Origin: Dunaliella salina
Lineage: Eukaryota > Chlorophyta > Chlorophyceae > Chlamydomonadales > Dunaliellaceae
DNA: 33,552 nt
NCBI GenBank assembly: GCA_002284615.2
Contig: MU069661.1
Location: forward strand, 350,641 to 384,192
Direction: 5' to 3'
The notes under the pieces are model-generated. The model was not told where the DNA came from. It searched no databases and was given only the letters and a program-made list of their open reading frames with translations. The translations under genes and the position numbers were made by a program. Of this stretch, positions 9,465-18,871 are shown one piece after another. Position 1 is the first letter of the stretch. Every line of letters begins with the position of its first letter.

Positions 9465-10183
9465 CTAAATTTCACATCTTTTTGTTGGTATGATGTCCGT
9501 CTGGGGATTATTAGTCTTGAGGTCAAAGCGTGCTTTGTTGCGCATGGGGTGGCCCTGGGTTGTGAGCCAGTGCCTGTTTGGAGGCTGTGTGGCTCCCTCA
9601 AAACCTCGAAGAGTGAAGTTGTCTACAGTGTCGTCAGCAGTTGGTGAGTGTTGTTGTGGAGAAGGAAAGTTGTCTGTATGAGATTGCTCAAATCTGTGGA
9701 CATGCTCCTTGAAGTCTGGATGTTCAAGGAGCATAGGAGTTGGTTCCCAAGTGGGCTGCCAGGTGACTTTGACCATTTCTGTTTCTTCTGCTGTCTTGGT
9801 ACGCTGTCTTTTTTGAGGATTAGTAAGTTGAGCGCAAGAAGGGCATTCCCAAGTGGACATTTGCTCTGCCTGGATGCGCTGTGATGGGGTGCAGAGGTTG
9901 TGGTGAGTAGGCGCTTCCAGTGATACGTGCGCTGGCATGTGTCACATTGAGGCATGTCAATGAAGTTATGTTCTTCATGTTCCATGTTGGTGGGAGTCCA
10001 GCAGATCTGGCAGGTATCATCTTCTATTTGGCTTCTGGGGAAGGGCTCAAGATGAGCTACCATGAGGCCTGTTTTTCGAAGGATTGTCAGAGCCCACCTT
10101 TCAATTATCATTGGCTCCCAACGAATGAGGTATTGTGATTGCGAGTGTGCGGGTGGGGTATTTTTTCTTTTCCTGCTTAGCAT
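9465..10183 (-). pseudogene. PHD-finger region, LINE A only
   Basis: The frame at 10183-9623 reads DDTCQICWTPTN (Cys58, Cys61), then MPQCDTCQRTYHWKRLL (Cys80, Cys83, His88, Arg91). The next frame (9938-9465) supplies STWECPSCAQL (Cys32, Cys35). Together this is the Cys4-His-Cys3 spacing of a PHD finger, except that the sixth ligand is Arg (codon CGC, one step from TGC). PHD fingers typically read histone-tail marks, so a chromatin-targeting role for the LINE protein is inferred. A frameshift lies within the domain. LINE C has no equivalent in its linker, and copy B starts downstream. Confidence 0.6.
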
Positions 10184-10190
10184 TTTCCAG

Positions 10191-11009
10191 TTAAGGATGG
10201 CTTGGATTTGAATTCGTACTTAAAGATGGTCTGGCAGAAGGACCCTGGAACTGTGCATGCCTCTTTTTATGGTCTCTCAAGTTTTTAGTACTGATGGAGT
10301 TTGTGTGCATTGTTGGTGAACTGACCCCTGTGACTTCATTGGGGCAGGTAAGGAATCTTGTGGAGTTGCGCTTAAGCTTTTTTGTGATCTGGGTTTCTGG
10401 AATACTTTGCATTTGATGAGGGCTTGGCAAGGCTGAACTCGGTCGCTTGTTGCTGTGACTGTCTTGAGTGGATGGAACAGGTAAATTTTGTTGAGAGCTC
10501 CAGGACCAACCTAAGGGTGTAAGCTGGGTGAGTAGGTGTAAAGAGTTGCGGTTTATTTGTCTGAGTTCTGGAGCTTTGTCGGGGTCGGCATCAGTGTTTG
10601 TAAAAGCGTGGTCAACAGTGGATAGGCTGAGATTATTGCAGTTTGCAAGAGACGCAAGCCTGTTGAGAGTGATAGTCTGCTTCTTCTTGATGGTGTGATG
10701 GTAGGAACCAAGAGCTTCGGCATTTAAGACATGTGTGTGCTCATGTGATAGAATAGAGAAGAAACTGGAAATGCCAGCTTCCATGATAGAATGTACGATG
10801 CAATTGATCAGTCTTGGGATTTCTCGGGTTTTTGGTGTCAGAGGATGTTTGCTATAGGTTGAAAAGTGTCAGTGAAGGGAAGTTGGCCTTGATAAGTCCG
10901 CTTGCATGTATACTGCTGCATTGCCGTGGTCGTACGTTGTATTTAAGCATTTGATTGAGATACTTGGGAGCTTGACATTAGGGCCCTAGCAGACCATTGG
11001 CTATGTTAT
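10191..11009 (-). pseudogene. RT C-terminal remnant and basic linker, LINE A 5' end
   Basis: The 197-residue frame at 10784-10191 contains TITLNRLASLANC, matching CKIALHRLAALANL in LINE C, then a Ser/Lys/Arg-rich stretch (TKKLKRNSTR, LRDHKKRHAQ) of nuclear-localisation character. Upstream, in broken frames to about 10990, LKYNVRPRQ and INCIVHSIMEAGIS match LNYNMRARQ and NTCIMQPLLNMGIS at the end of the RT thumb in LINE C. The catalytic RT core is missing, which marks the 5' truncation. Confidence 0.65.
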
Positions 11010-11165
11010 GTAAGTGAGCAGACACTGTTTACAATGAATACACAATCAAACCTTTTATGAATCTGGGCCTTACCAAAGAAAATGCTAAATCACTAGCAAC
11101 TGAGCTTAGCCGAAAATTGACATCCATCAATAAGACCAGACATGCTCTTCATTTTCAGGGGGCTT
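11010..11165 (+). pseudogene. C-terminal end of LINE B RLE, resumed after LINE A
   Basis: The sequence reads DTVYNEYTIKPFMNLGLTKE, then NAKSLATELSRKLTSINKTR and HALHFQG. This continues directly the RLE that stops at GVAG at 5488. The pattern YTI-x-P-x-x-x-LGLTK matches the end of LINE A RLE (6317-5781). It shows that LINE A is nested within LINE B. Past about 11165 the G-rich sequence gives way to a minisatellite. Confidence 0.85.
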
Positions 11166-11184
11166 TTCAGGGGGCTCAGGGGGG

Positions 11185-11430
11185 GGTAGGCTCAGCAAGG
11201 CAGGCACAACTGAGCCAGCAAGGCATAACTGGGCCAGCAAGGCACAACTGAGCCAGCAAGGCACATGCAAGAAACTAGGCTCAGCAAGGCCAGGACTAGA
11301 GGAGCAAGCCCGCCCAAGGCACGACAGCCTAAGCGCACAAGCGAAGGAATGGCAGCATGCCAGAAAAACTTGGGAGAGCCAGCAAGGCACTTAAAAACAC
11401 TAGGCTCAGCAAGGCCAGGCTTAGAAAGGC
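11185..11430. repeat. CAGCAAGGC minisatellite
   Basis: A degenerate unit of about 19 bases, CACAACTGAGCCAGCAAGG, is repeated three times near 11205-11265. Looser CTCAGCAAGGCCAGG copies continue to about 11430. No gene is visible. Confidence 0.75.
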
Positions 11431-11461
11431 AGGCCAGCATGGAAAGCAAGAAGTACTCACG

Positions 11462-12310
11462 TTAGCGTGGAGGAGGAGGAGGGAGGCGCACCCCAGTCAG
11501 CTTGGGGCACTCGCCAATCGTGTGCCCATAATGCCAGCAATGGAAGCACTTCAAAGGTCCGGGGCTGGGAGGGTTGAACTGCCTCTTGGGGGCTGCTGCC
11601 TTGGCCTGCTGCTGTTCCCATTTCTCGAAATTCTTGGAGACCTTCTTAGAGTACCCATCCCTGGAGGAGGAGGGGCCCCTGGCTGCCCTTGCTGCATTCC
11701 ACCCTTTGTCTGCTGCTACCGCCAGCAACTCCCCCAGCAGTTTGAGCTCATCCTTGAGCAGCTTCCAAGCTTTGTACTGCCGGTTTGGCTTGGGAGGGCG
11801 TGCTGCCAGGGCAAGAGTGGCTGGCTGCAACAGGTCATGATGCATGCTCGGGAGGCCCTCCGTATCCAGGCGGGACCTGGAGGAGCGCTAGCGCAGCAGC
11901 GAGCGAGCTTTCTATAGAAAATTTGTGCACTCATCCTTGTCACTGTCGCTGCTGCTGCTGCTGCTGCTGTCACTGTGCTGCTATCGACTGCGCTTGTTCC
12001 TGCGCTGCTGTCGCTGCTGCTGCCCCTGCTGCTGTCGCTGCATGTCTGCAGCAACTCATGGTTTGCCGTGTCAGCAAAACCCATGCCGGAGTCGACTTCC
12101 TCCTCGTTGGGCGTGGGCACGGGCTGGGCAGCGCGCCCTCTGCCGTGGCCTCTACTAGCAACCTCTGCCCTTCCGCAACCTCGACCAGTGGCCGGGGGCG
12201 CGGGGGCGGGGGTAGCCTGTCCCCGACTCCAAACTCTGGATCGATTGCTACGACGGACTGCATCACCTCTGTCTGGCATGACTCTAAAACTAAGCTAACA
12301 CAGGTCTGAA
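11462..12310 (-). pseudogene. Gag-like protein relic with a CCHC zinc knuckle
   Basis: The frame at 11845-11462 reads KPNRQYKAWKLLKDELKLLG, KKVSKNFEKWEQQQAKAAAP and ends with LKCFHCWHYGHTIGECPK, a C-x2-C-x4-H-x4-C zinc knuckle typical of retroelement Gag nucleocapsid regions. Upstream, in another frame (12279-11716), MPDRGDAVRRSNRSR begins a Gly/Arg/Ala-rich region with an acidic Ser/Ala stretch encoded by CTG repeats (about 11943-12045). The two parts are joined only across a stop or frameshift near 11890. No protease, RT or integrase follows, so the parent could be an LTR or other retroelement. The element sits between the end of LINE B and the resumed left arm. Confidence 0.5.
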
Positions 12311-12477
12311 GCCCAAGAAAGGAAAATTTGCGTACTCATCCTCCTCGCTGGGCGCACGGTGGAGGACAGCGGGAGGAGGAGAGTTCGGGCGTCCAGGAGC
12401 ATGGCGGGCAACTCCCCAGATCCTCATAAGCTCTGTTCCTGGCTCGCTCCTAGGCTAGCTGTGTCTAGTGTAGGTTA

Positions 12478-12560
12478 AGTGGGCCTTCTGGTGAGGCCAC
12501 TGCTTGCTTGTTAGTTAGCAGACCTTCCCTTCCCTGCACACGGCCTCTGGCCTGTGTAGA
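12478..12560 (+). repeat. Direct repeat shared with 19248-19345
   Basis: GTGGGCCTTCTGGTGAGGCC, GCTTGCTTGTTAG, then CCTCTGGCCTG-GTAGACTT recur in order at 19248-19345. The last part resembles a site in each inverted-repeat arm (1085-1125) and, more distantly, the LINE-G-type tail core. It ends at the T-rich junction where left-arm homology resumes. Confidence 0.65.
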
Positions 12561-12564
12561 CTTT

Positions 12565-12830
12565 TTTCTTTTTTTTTTTTAAATGCACTGTTTTTATGAC
12601 ATGTACTGTATTCGTTTGATGCAGTACATGGTCCAGGTGCGGGTTTGGTGGCGAAGCTAGGGTTCTTGCTGTGACTAATTAGGCACATTCTCCGCAACTG
12701 ACTGTTTTGAATCCCAAGAGAAACCATAGGCCCAAGCTCGAAAACAGCCACTTACTAAGAACGTGCGTGAGGTGCATGCAAGAAGCAATTGTGGCCTCAG
12801 TTGGCCACCTCGGAAAAATTCAATCGCTGA
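12565..12830 (+). repeat. Left arm of the inverted repeat, inner part (resumed)
   Basis: This matches the reverse complement of about 14325-14565, including TTTGATGCAGTACATGGTCC, CATTCTCCGCAACTG and ACCATAGGCCCAAGCT, at roughly 80-85 percent by eye. In the right arm this lies directly next to the partner of 3275. So everything from 3276 to about 12555 is extra DNA inserted in the left arm. Confidence 0.8.
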
Positions 12831-13669
12831 CAGGGTAACTCAATGTTAGTCTTTTGGAGTTTGAGTAGGATACTCTGGTCTAGCTGACATCATTGTGTTT
12901 AAATAAACTCAGGGATTCCAACGAGGTGTGTTCTGTCTAATTCACCCTATTACCATGAGGAGAAGTAAAATGTTCAATTGTGCACTGGAATATGTAAAAA
13001 AGAAAAGCTATGAGTGTATTCCCCCTTGGCCATGTTCTTGGGTGTGAGTGGGCTAGCAACTAGCACATGCGACTTCTTCAATATAACTCTTAGTGTGCCC
13101 CGCGCCGAGGACAGGAAAGAGAAGATAACAAAAGTCAGCACATCCCAGAGACCGCATGCATGATATCATGCATCGATGGAAGGCTCCTGGGCTGTTAAGC
13201 TTGCTTAAGATGGAGCATCACCAAAGCACCAGGCCCCTCGCCCCGGATGCATGCTACACAGCACAGATGGCAGCTCGAGCATTTGAGCAGATTTTCCAAG
13301 GACAACATCCCGCCAGAATATTCAAATGGCATCATATAAGTCTGCGGTGACATGATAGGTTAATCATCAAAGTGTACTAGTCCTTGCGCCGGCACAGCAT
13401 GGAACGAACCCTAAAGGAAGACCTCGGCCAAGCAATCCAGGATCTGGTGCAGCCATCATGGAGCAGCAATCAGAAGTCGAGCCAAAAATGCCACTCCTCC
13501 CCCCCTCCCCCGAAGGACTCGTTTAATTCTGTTTCAAGTGCCCGCTGAAAACATAAAATGATCAATTCAAAACTCATAAGAGATGGTTGATGAACTCCTC
13601 ATTATGGACATTTGCATTAAAAACCCCCTCTTTAAAGAAACTTGCCGTCAACACTTCCAAAAAAATTTG
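12831..13669. other. Spacer between inverted-repeat arms, nothing recognised
   Basis: This contains no RNA gene, TIR or known domain that I can see. A 64-residue frame at 13156-13350 has no recognisable motif. CATGCATGATATCATGCATC at about 13153-13172 is a short near-palindrome. Confidence 0.4.
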
Positions 13670-14320
13670 CAAAAATTTCAGCAAAGGGGACTATGGATCT
13701 TATATCGTCTCTATAGATGCATGCAATGCAGAGAGGCTCTGATCCCAGGCGATGGAAATTCCAAGTAGTGTCCATCGAAACGTTCCACATTGGCTACAGC
13801 TGTTTCCATCCAGCCACCACTTAAAACACAGCTCAGTCGCCCTGATGGCAATTTAGTTTTGCCCCTTGAAGACAGAGACTGCACGCATCACCCGCAGAAT
13901 ATGAATTCCAGAGACAGAGGTATCCATCTCGTTGAGCTACAACTTTGCTCTGACACCAAATTTGAACAAACTCTCCACACTGCACGACATCAGCACAAAC
14001 AAACCATTGACAGCCTACGCACAAAGAACCTCGAGTCACACATCGCAATTACAGAATCACATTGCACACCATACTAATTGAGTTGCTGGGACTATCTTCA
14101 ATCCCTACACTGTTGGTCTTCTCTGCAAACTTTGCCTAACCAAATACAAAGCCCACAAAACTGAAAAAAAAAACCTCCACTACCACGCAGTAAAGACAAA
14201 AATGAACAACACCAAAAATGCCATCCAATATGGCAACATAAGCAATGGGGTTTTGGGGGAAACAGGATCACGCTGGGCTAATGACTGCTGGGAATCAGCC
14301 GACCGTGGTCTGCTGTAAAG
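13670..14320 (+). mobile_element. LINE D, family 1 RLE and 3' UTR remnant
   Basis: Across broken frames one reads SAKGDYGSYIVSIDACNAER (compare SKGDFGSYIVCIDACTERLR in LINE A), VAGTIFNPYT and LCKLCLTKYKAHKT. These follow the RLE of LINE A in order. The RLE catalytic motifs are damaged: RPDGN survives in the short frame 13790-14077, and ELQ replaces ELK. From about 14190 the 3' UTR shares AATGCCATCCAAT and AACATAAGCAATGG with LINE A. The element lies in the spacer of the inverted repeat. Confidence 0.75.
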
Positions 14321-14890
14321 AGCAACCAAGGCCAATAATTGCCTGTTTTTTGCATGCACCTCACGCGCGTCCTCTGTGACACACTGTTTTCAAGCTTGGG
14401 CCTATGGTTCCTCTAGAGATCTTGGGTTTCAAAACAGCCAGTTGCGGAGAATATGCCTAATCAGCCAAAGCATGAACGCTATCTTCACCACCAAACCCCA
14501 ACTGGACCATGTACTGCATCAAATGAAAACAGTGCATGCCATGAAAACTGTGCATTTTCCAGGAAAAGAACTGGAGGACTCCAGATCACTCTCTCAGCCC
14601 AAGATCACCCCAAAATGGCCTTCAGCTCCAGCATGGGACCATTTTTCCATCCCCAAAGTTTTGTATATGTAACCTCTATAGACACTGTTAGCATCCTGCA
14701 CATCCAAAAATAGGAAAAAATAAGGTCGAAAATTGACATTTTTGGTACCCCTAGCGCTGGATTTCGAAGGTTGAAGGCTCATGGCTGAATTTCTGCATTT
14801 TATAACCACAGGGCGTTTTTTCCCCCATTTCCTTTGCGATGAGATTCCTTAGAGGCCTAATTCGATGTTGTCCGGATTCTTGGGGTCATC

Positions 14891-15182
14891 TGTTATGTTG
14901 CAAAAAGGACTAGTCAGGTTTTGGATACCCAACCTCTCAATCGCAACGTATATATAGTCACAACGTGACATTAACCCCCATATACTTCTGGGGAAACGCA
15001 AGGTATTGGTTTCCTCGACACATCGTCCGGGTATCAACTACACCAGAAACTTCCCCGCCACGACTGCATCCGCCAGGACTCAAAACCGCGCTTCGCTACC
15101 ACTGTAACGTTGCGAAAAGGACTAGTCAGGTTTTGGATACCCAGCCTTTTAATCGCAAGGTGTATACAGTCACAACGTGACA
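14891..15182 (-). mobile_element. TRIM (miniature LTR retrotransposon) with 5-bp target duplication
   Basis: Two 80-base LTRs, 14891-14970 and 15103-15182, each begin TGT and end ACA and differ at about nine positions. The pair is flanked by TCATC on both sides (14886-14890 and 15183-15187), and the left arm has the empty site with a single TCATC. In minus orientation a candidate primer binding site TGGTAGCGAAGC (15090-15101) lies one base inside the 5' LTR, and the purine-rich GGGGGTTAA abuts the 3' LTR (14971-14979). The 132-base interior has no coding capacity. It must be mobilised by another element's proteins. Insertion followed formation of the inverted repeat. Confidence 0.85.
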
Positions 15183-16580
15183 TCATCACACAGGCGCTGT
15201 TGTGTGGTGCTGTCAGAAGGCCACATCCTAACAGCACCACACGCACTGATCGTAGACTGATTTGCAGAGGGATGTGTGGTATTTGGTGCTTGCACTCTCA
15301 CAGCCACACATGCGCTGGAAAAGCGGTACTGATCCCAAGATCCCGATGCATCCTGTTTCCCTCCAGTCCTGTCCCCAAGATTGGAAATCGAGGGCTGGCC
15401 ATCAGGAGGTGGCAACTGCTCCGGCGGAAATGAGGCTAGCGCTGGCACTGGGGACACATACATGCAAAGCAACCAAATTTCTTAAGGGCTTGATCCAGAC
15501 GTCTTTCCTGCATAGCTGATCCCGTCCTGTTTCCCTCCAGTCCTGTCAATAAGATTGGGGTGGCAACTGCTCTGCGCAAATGAGGCTAGCCCGAGGGACA
15601 CATATGTTACATTACATTAGCCCTAGGGGCACATACATGCAAAGCGATCAAATTTCTGGAGGATTTGATCCAGACTTCTCTGCATGGCTCGCAAGGCCTG
15701 CCTCAAGGCCCCTTCCTTCAATGGAGGAATTTCTTCCGCACCTCCCCTGCTTCTGCAGCACACTCTGGGCCTTCTGGCCCCTAACCCTTATCACGGGTGA
15801 GGGTGAGACCTTCCCTCCTCCGCAGTCCCAATGGACCCTGTTGTCGCACTGTTATATGAGACACATTCGCCGTCTATTACACCGTCTATTGAGAGAGTGC
15901 AAGAAAGGGGTCTCCTGAGATCGATAAACCGCAACGTAACTAATTGTTGACAAGCTTAAGCTAAGTGTTTCTTGCCTTCCTGCCAGGCCACTCATTGACA
16001 AAATGGTTTCGCTACTGGGTTTGAACTTTTTCGGTGACGTGCACGCGCAAGGCCAGCTCGTTGCGGCAGCCTCTCCAGCAAGCTGAATGCATTCAGATTT
16101 TTTTTTTTGTTTTTTTTGTTAGCATTTTTGCTTTTTGCTATTACATGAGCGGCCCCCAGCAGGGACCTGACAGCAGAAGAAGAGCCGCAAGAAAGAGCGA
16201 GAACAAGAGACGCTGAAACACAACTCAAGAAAAGGACCAGCCCTACTGAGAACCCACGGGAAAAAGGACAAGGCCAGGCCAAGCTGTCCGAAGACACGCG
16301 GGAGAGCAGTTGCAGGAAGGAAACTTAACTCAAGCAGGAAACAACACCCCAAGCTCCACCCAAAGCAAGCAGCAGAAGGAGGACTGTTCAAACTAAGAAG
16401 GACACAAGCCCATAAAAAAGGCAAGGCCACTGGAAGCAAGAGAGGACAACAGAGACAAAAGAGACTCACACAGAGTTGAGCAGAGCATCAGGTGCCACGA
16501 CAACATAAATGTATATATTTTAATTTTGTTGTGGATCAAGTTGAGGGGCGGGTGAGATTCAGCGGCCCCTCTGCGACCAG

Positions 16581-16671
16581 TCCGCTATCGTATAGGTGGT
16601 CAGTATACGCGGCTCTCAAGCTCGATCGTATGGAATCCCGCGGGACCAGGGTTCGAGTCCCTGTGGCGGAA
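16581..16671 (+). tRNA. tRNA-Glu(CUC) with an 18-nt intron (right arm copy)
   Basis: The acceptor stem is TCCGCTA (16581-16587) with TGGCGGA (16664-16670) and discriminator A (16671). The D arm starts at 16590. The anticodon stem is CGCGG (16608-16612) with CCGCG (16638-16642), and the loop reads CTCTCA then C, giving anticodon CTC at 16615-16617. An 18-base intron (16619-16636) follows position 37, the canonical place. The variable loop GGAC and T arm CAGGG-TTCGAGT-CCCTG are complete, and a TTTT run begins at 16674. All pairings are Watson-Crick or GU, so the gene looks functional. It carries glutamate to GAG codons. Confidence 0.9.
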
Positions 16672-17231
16672 TCTTTTGAACCCACCAAACAATTTTTCAC
16701 CTTTTTCCACCAAATGTTTTTTTCACCTTTCACAGGGAAATAGTTCTGAGTTTGGGTTGGCCTCCAGTGCAAATCACATGCGCTCGTGGGCCTCACTCTG
16801 CCCACGCTGTACAGCGCTGACTTCAGGGTCTTTTTCCTCAATGCACCTCATGGGAAGCTGATCTGCTTCTCCTTCTTGCCCTCCTATTCTTATGCTTTTT
16901 CTCCTTGTTCTCTCAATTCTAATGCTTCCAAATATCTGGCAGAGAGAGTTTCAGCTCGAGAAAAGAACAAGGAAAGAAAAGTCTACGCAAGCCAGAAACC
17001 GCGGGCATGAAGGGAAGGTACCCTAAGTTGAAAGCTACATAGGCTGTGTACAGGCCTCAGCCGGAAGCACTCTGAACCCATGCAAGGCACATCCAAACCC
17101 CCTCAGGAGAGAGAGAGAGAGCCAGAAGTAAGGCTCTTGCTTCCGCAGACACTACCACCATATCTGATTGCACGATACACGAAGACCATGTTAGAATCTG
17201 CATGGGAAACATCAAACATCCCTTCAAATTC

Positions 17232-17408
17232 GAATTAAAAAGAAGAAAAAGGAGGAAAGGAAAACCCCCGTTGCCCAAAGAAGCNCTCCCTATACCTGTT
17301 GAGGAAAAGGAGACACAGGCTCAACATGACATGTGTCTCCCTCACCAGAAGATGCAAAGGAGTTTCATGTGGATCCGGTGGGTTTTCGGCAGCTCGCGGC
17401 TCCAGGGC
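17232..17408 (-). repeat. Dispersed LINE-G-type 3'-tail repeat (right arm copy)
   Basis: This is the mirror of 690-866, with the same undetermined base (17285, paired with 813). See the left copy for its relation to LINEs F and G. Confidence 0.6.
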
Positions 17409-17472
17409 GCCAGGGTTTCCAAGTTGACAAATACTCCTGGTTTCGAGGGCACGCCTGGCTGAGCCAAGCTTT

Positions 17473-17735
17473 CGCGCAAATTATCCAGAGTTGAAATGGA
17501 GCTTCTTGCAAGTTTGGTACAGAGTTGTGATCTATTTCTAGCTCTCTGATCTGATCGAAGGTACGGGCAGTATAGATGGTCCTATCCGCACCCAGAAAGG
17601 ATTGAAGAGTGATCTCAGCAGCTGGAGTCCTTCGTATGGTGAATTATGTTGCTGCTGTGAAGCCTCGAGTCGGACAACAACCGTGTATCTTTGGGGTATT
17701 TGACTCCTAGAAAAGTGCAAGTCTATGCTGGACAG
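17473..17735 (-). pseudogene. RLE C-terminal remnant of a LINE G-type element
   Basis: On the minus strand broken frames read RLEASQQQHN, then AAEITLQSFLGADRTIYTAR and TFDQIRELEIDH. These align with QQHADLCKLI, AKAVTIHPILLGVGGTIYAE and RTLKQFKQLGLDH in LINE G (25865-25644). The ELK-type catalytic motif is not visible. The fragment ends exactly at the outer border of the right arm. Confidence 0.55.
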
Positions 17736-17890
17736 CAACCAGCGTGCATTGAGGAAAGCCCCAACAGTCAGCACTATCATAAACAGTGGGTCCCACCAGG
17801 TAAGGCAAGCTTAGAGCAACTGAGCTAGCGTGGGTCCAGCAGGGTGTTAGCCTTGGTCCAGGGGTGCGCCTTGCGCTCCTGTAAGCAGGA
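17736..17890 (-). mobile_element. Family 1 LINE 3'-end relic
   Basis: On the minus strand this matches the last 150 bases of the LINE A 3' UTR, including AGTGCTGACTGTTGGGGC and AATGCACGCTGG, followed by a decayed terminal hairpin (CGCTGG and CCAGC). It abuts LINE E, which lies on the plus strand. Confidence 0.7.
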
Positions 17891-18218
17891 GAGGAGTTCT
17901 ATCAATTGAACATATTCAGAAACGGCAAGTAACAGAGTCGCGATACACATCATACTAATTGGAGTTGCTGGAAATGAAATGACAGTGTTTACAACCCATA
18001 CACTTTTGATCCCCTCTTCAAGCCAGGCCCAACCAGAGACAAAGCCCACAAGACTGCAACTCAACTCTACAATTATGCTGCCTTAGACCTGAACAAAAAT
18101 CAAAAACACCAAACATACCATTCAATTTAGCAACCCAAGTAATGGGAGGCTGGGGAAGGGGGGCTGCGGGATGGGCTGCTGGAGAGCGAGGTGTGCAACT
18201 GGACGGAAGGCCAACACC

Positions 18219-18324
<106 letters not shown>

Positions 18325-18658
18325 NNNNNNNNNNNNNNNNNNNNNNNNNNNNNNNNNNNNNNNNNNNNNNNNNNNNNNNNNNNNNNNNNNNNNNNNNNNN
18401 NNNNNNNNNNNNNNNNNNNNNNNNNNNNNNNNNNNNNNNNNNNNNNNNNNNNNNNNNNNNNNNNNNNNNNNNNNNNNNNNNNNNNNNNNNNNNNNNNNNN
18501 NNNNNNNNNNNNNNNNNNNNNNNNNNNNNNNNNNNNNNNNNNNNNNNNNNNNNNNNNNNNNNNNNNNNNNNNNNNNNNNNNNNNNNNNNNNNNNNNNNNN
18601 NNNNNNNNNNNNNNNNNNNNNNNNNNNNNNNNNNNNNNNNNNNNNNNNNNNNNNNNNN
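18325..18658. other. Assembly gap (334 N)
   Basis: A run of 334 undetermined bases follows the (TTG)n tract. The right edge resumes with GTTG, so the gap probably hides more of the same repeat. Confidence 0.99.
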
Positions 18659-18871
18659 GTTGTTTACACTGCCCAAGGAAGTAGCTACTCCCCAGGAGGG
18701 CCTCTGCTAGTTTAATCAGAAAGCTCAGGAAGAAAAAGGAAGGGAATGAAGGAAGTCCCGGGCTCTCACTGCACGCACTTTCACTGTTAGTGTCAGTGCT
18801 GACTGTTGGGTTCTTCCTCAATGCTCGCTGGTCGTGTCCAGTCTGGACTTAAAATTCTCTGGGATGGAGAT

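Larger units (their letters stand above)
5489..11009 (-). mobile_element. LINE A, family 1 non-LTR retrotransposon, 5'-truncated, nested in LINE B
   Basis: Read from 11009 downwards, the element encodes a remnant of the RT C-terminal region, a basic linker, a PHD finger, the methyltransferase-like domain, RNase H, a damaged CCHC and an RLE, then a 3' UTR ending at about 5489. It is 5'-truncated, as expected for target-primed reverse transcription. The host LINE B sequence is continuous across it. A possible decayed target duplication is TGGCT..TTAT at 5476-5488 and 10997-11009. A 1.2-kb repeat array (7376-8545) interrupts the element between the methyltransferase-like and RNase H domains. Confidence 0.85.
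14325..17472 (-). repeat. Right arm of the large inverted repeat
   Basis: This is the reverse complement of the left arm parts 626-3275 and 12565-12830. It lacks the 9.3 kb of nested LINEs present in the left arm, but carries a 292-bp TRIM of its own, whose empty site is seen at the left. The outer 2.3 kb is nearly identical to the left arm; the inner part is more diverged. It ends at AGCCAAGCTTT (17462-17472), paired with 626. Confidence 0.93.

Noticed and set aside
10000..10183. Chromodomain-like match (QYLIRWEP) upstream of the PHD finger
   Set aside because: Only a five-residue resemblance is present; the rest of the chromodomain pattern is missing.
11895..12345. True GA-AG introns implying a dinoflagellate host
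   Set aside because: The evidence is two motif copies in a decayed element. No other dinoflagellate signature is seen, and GT to AT mutation or chance is simpler.
13156..13350. 64-residue frame as a host gene
   Set aside because: No domain, no supporting signals and flanked by transposon relics.
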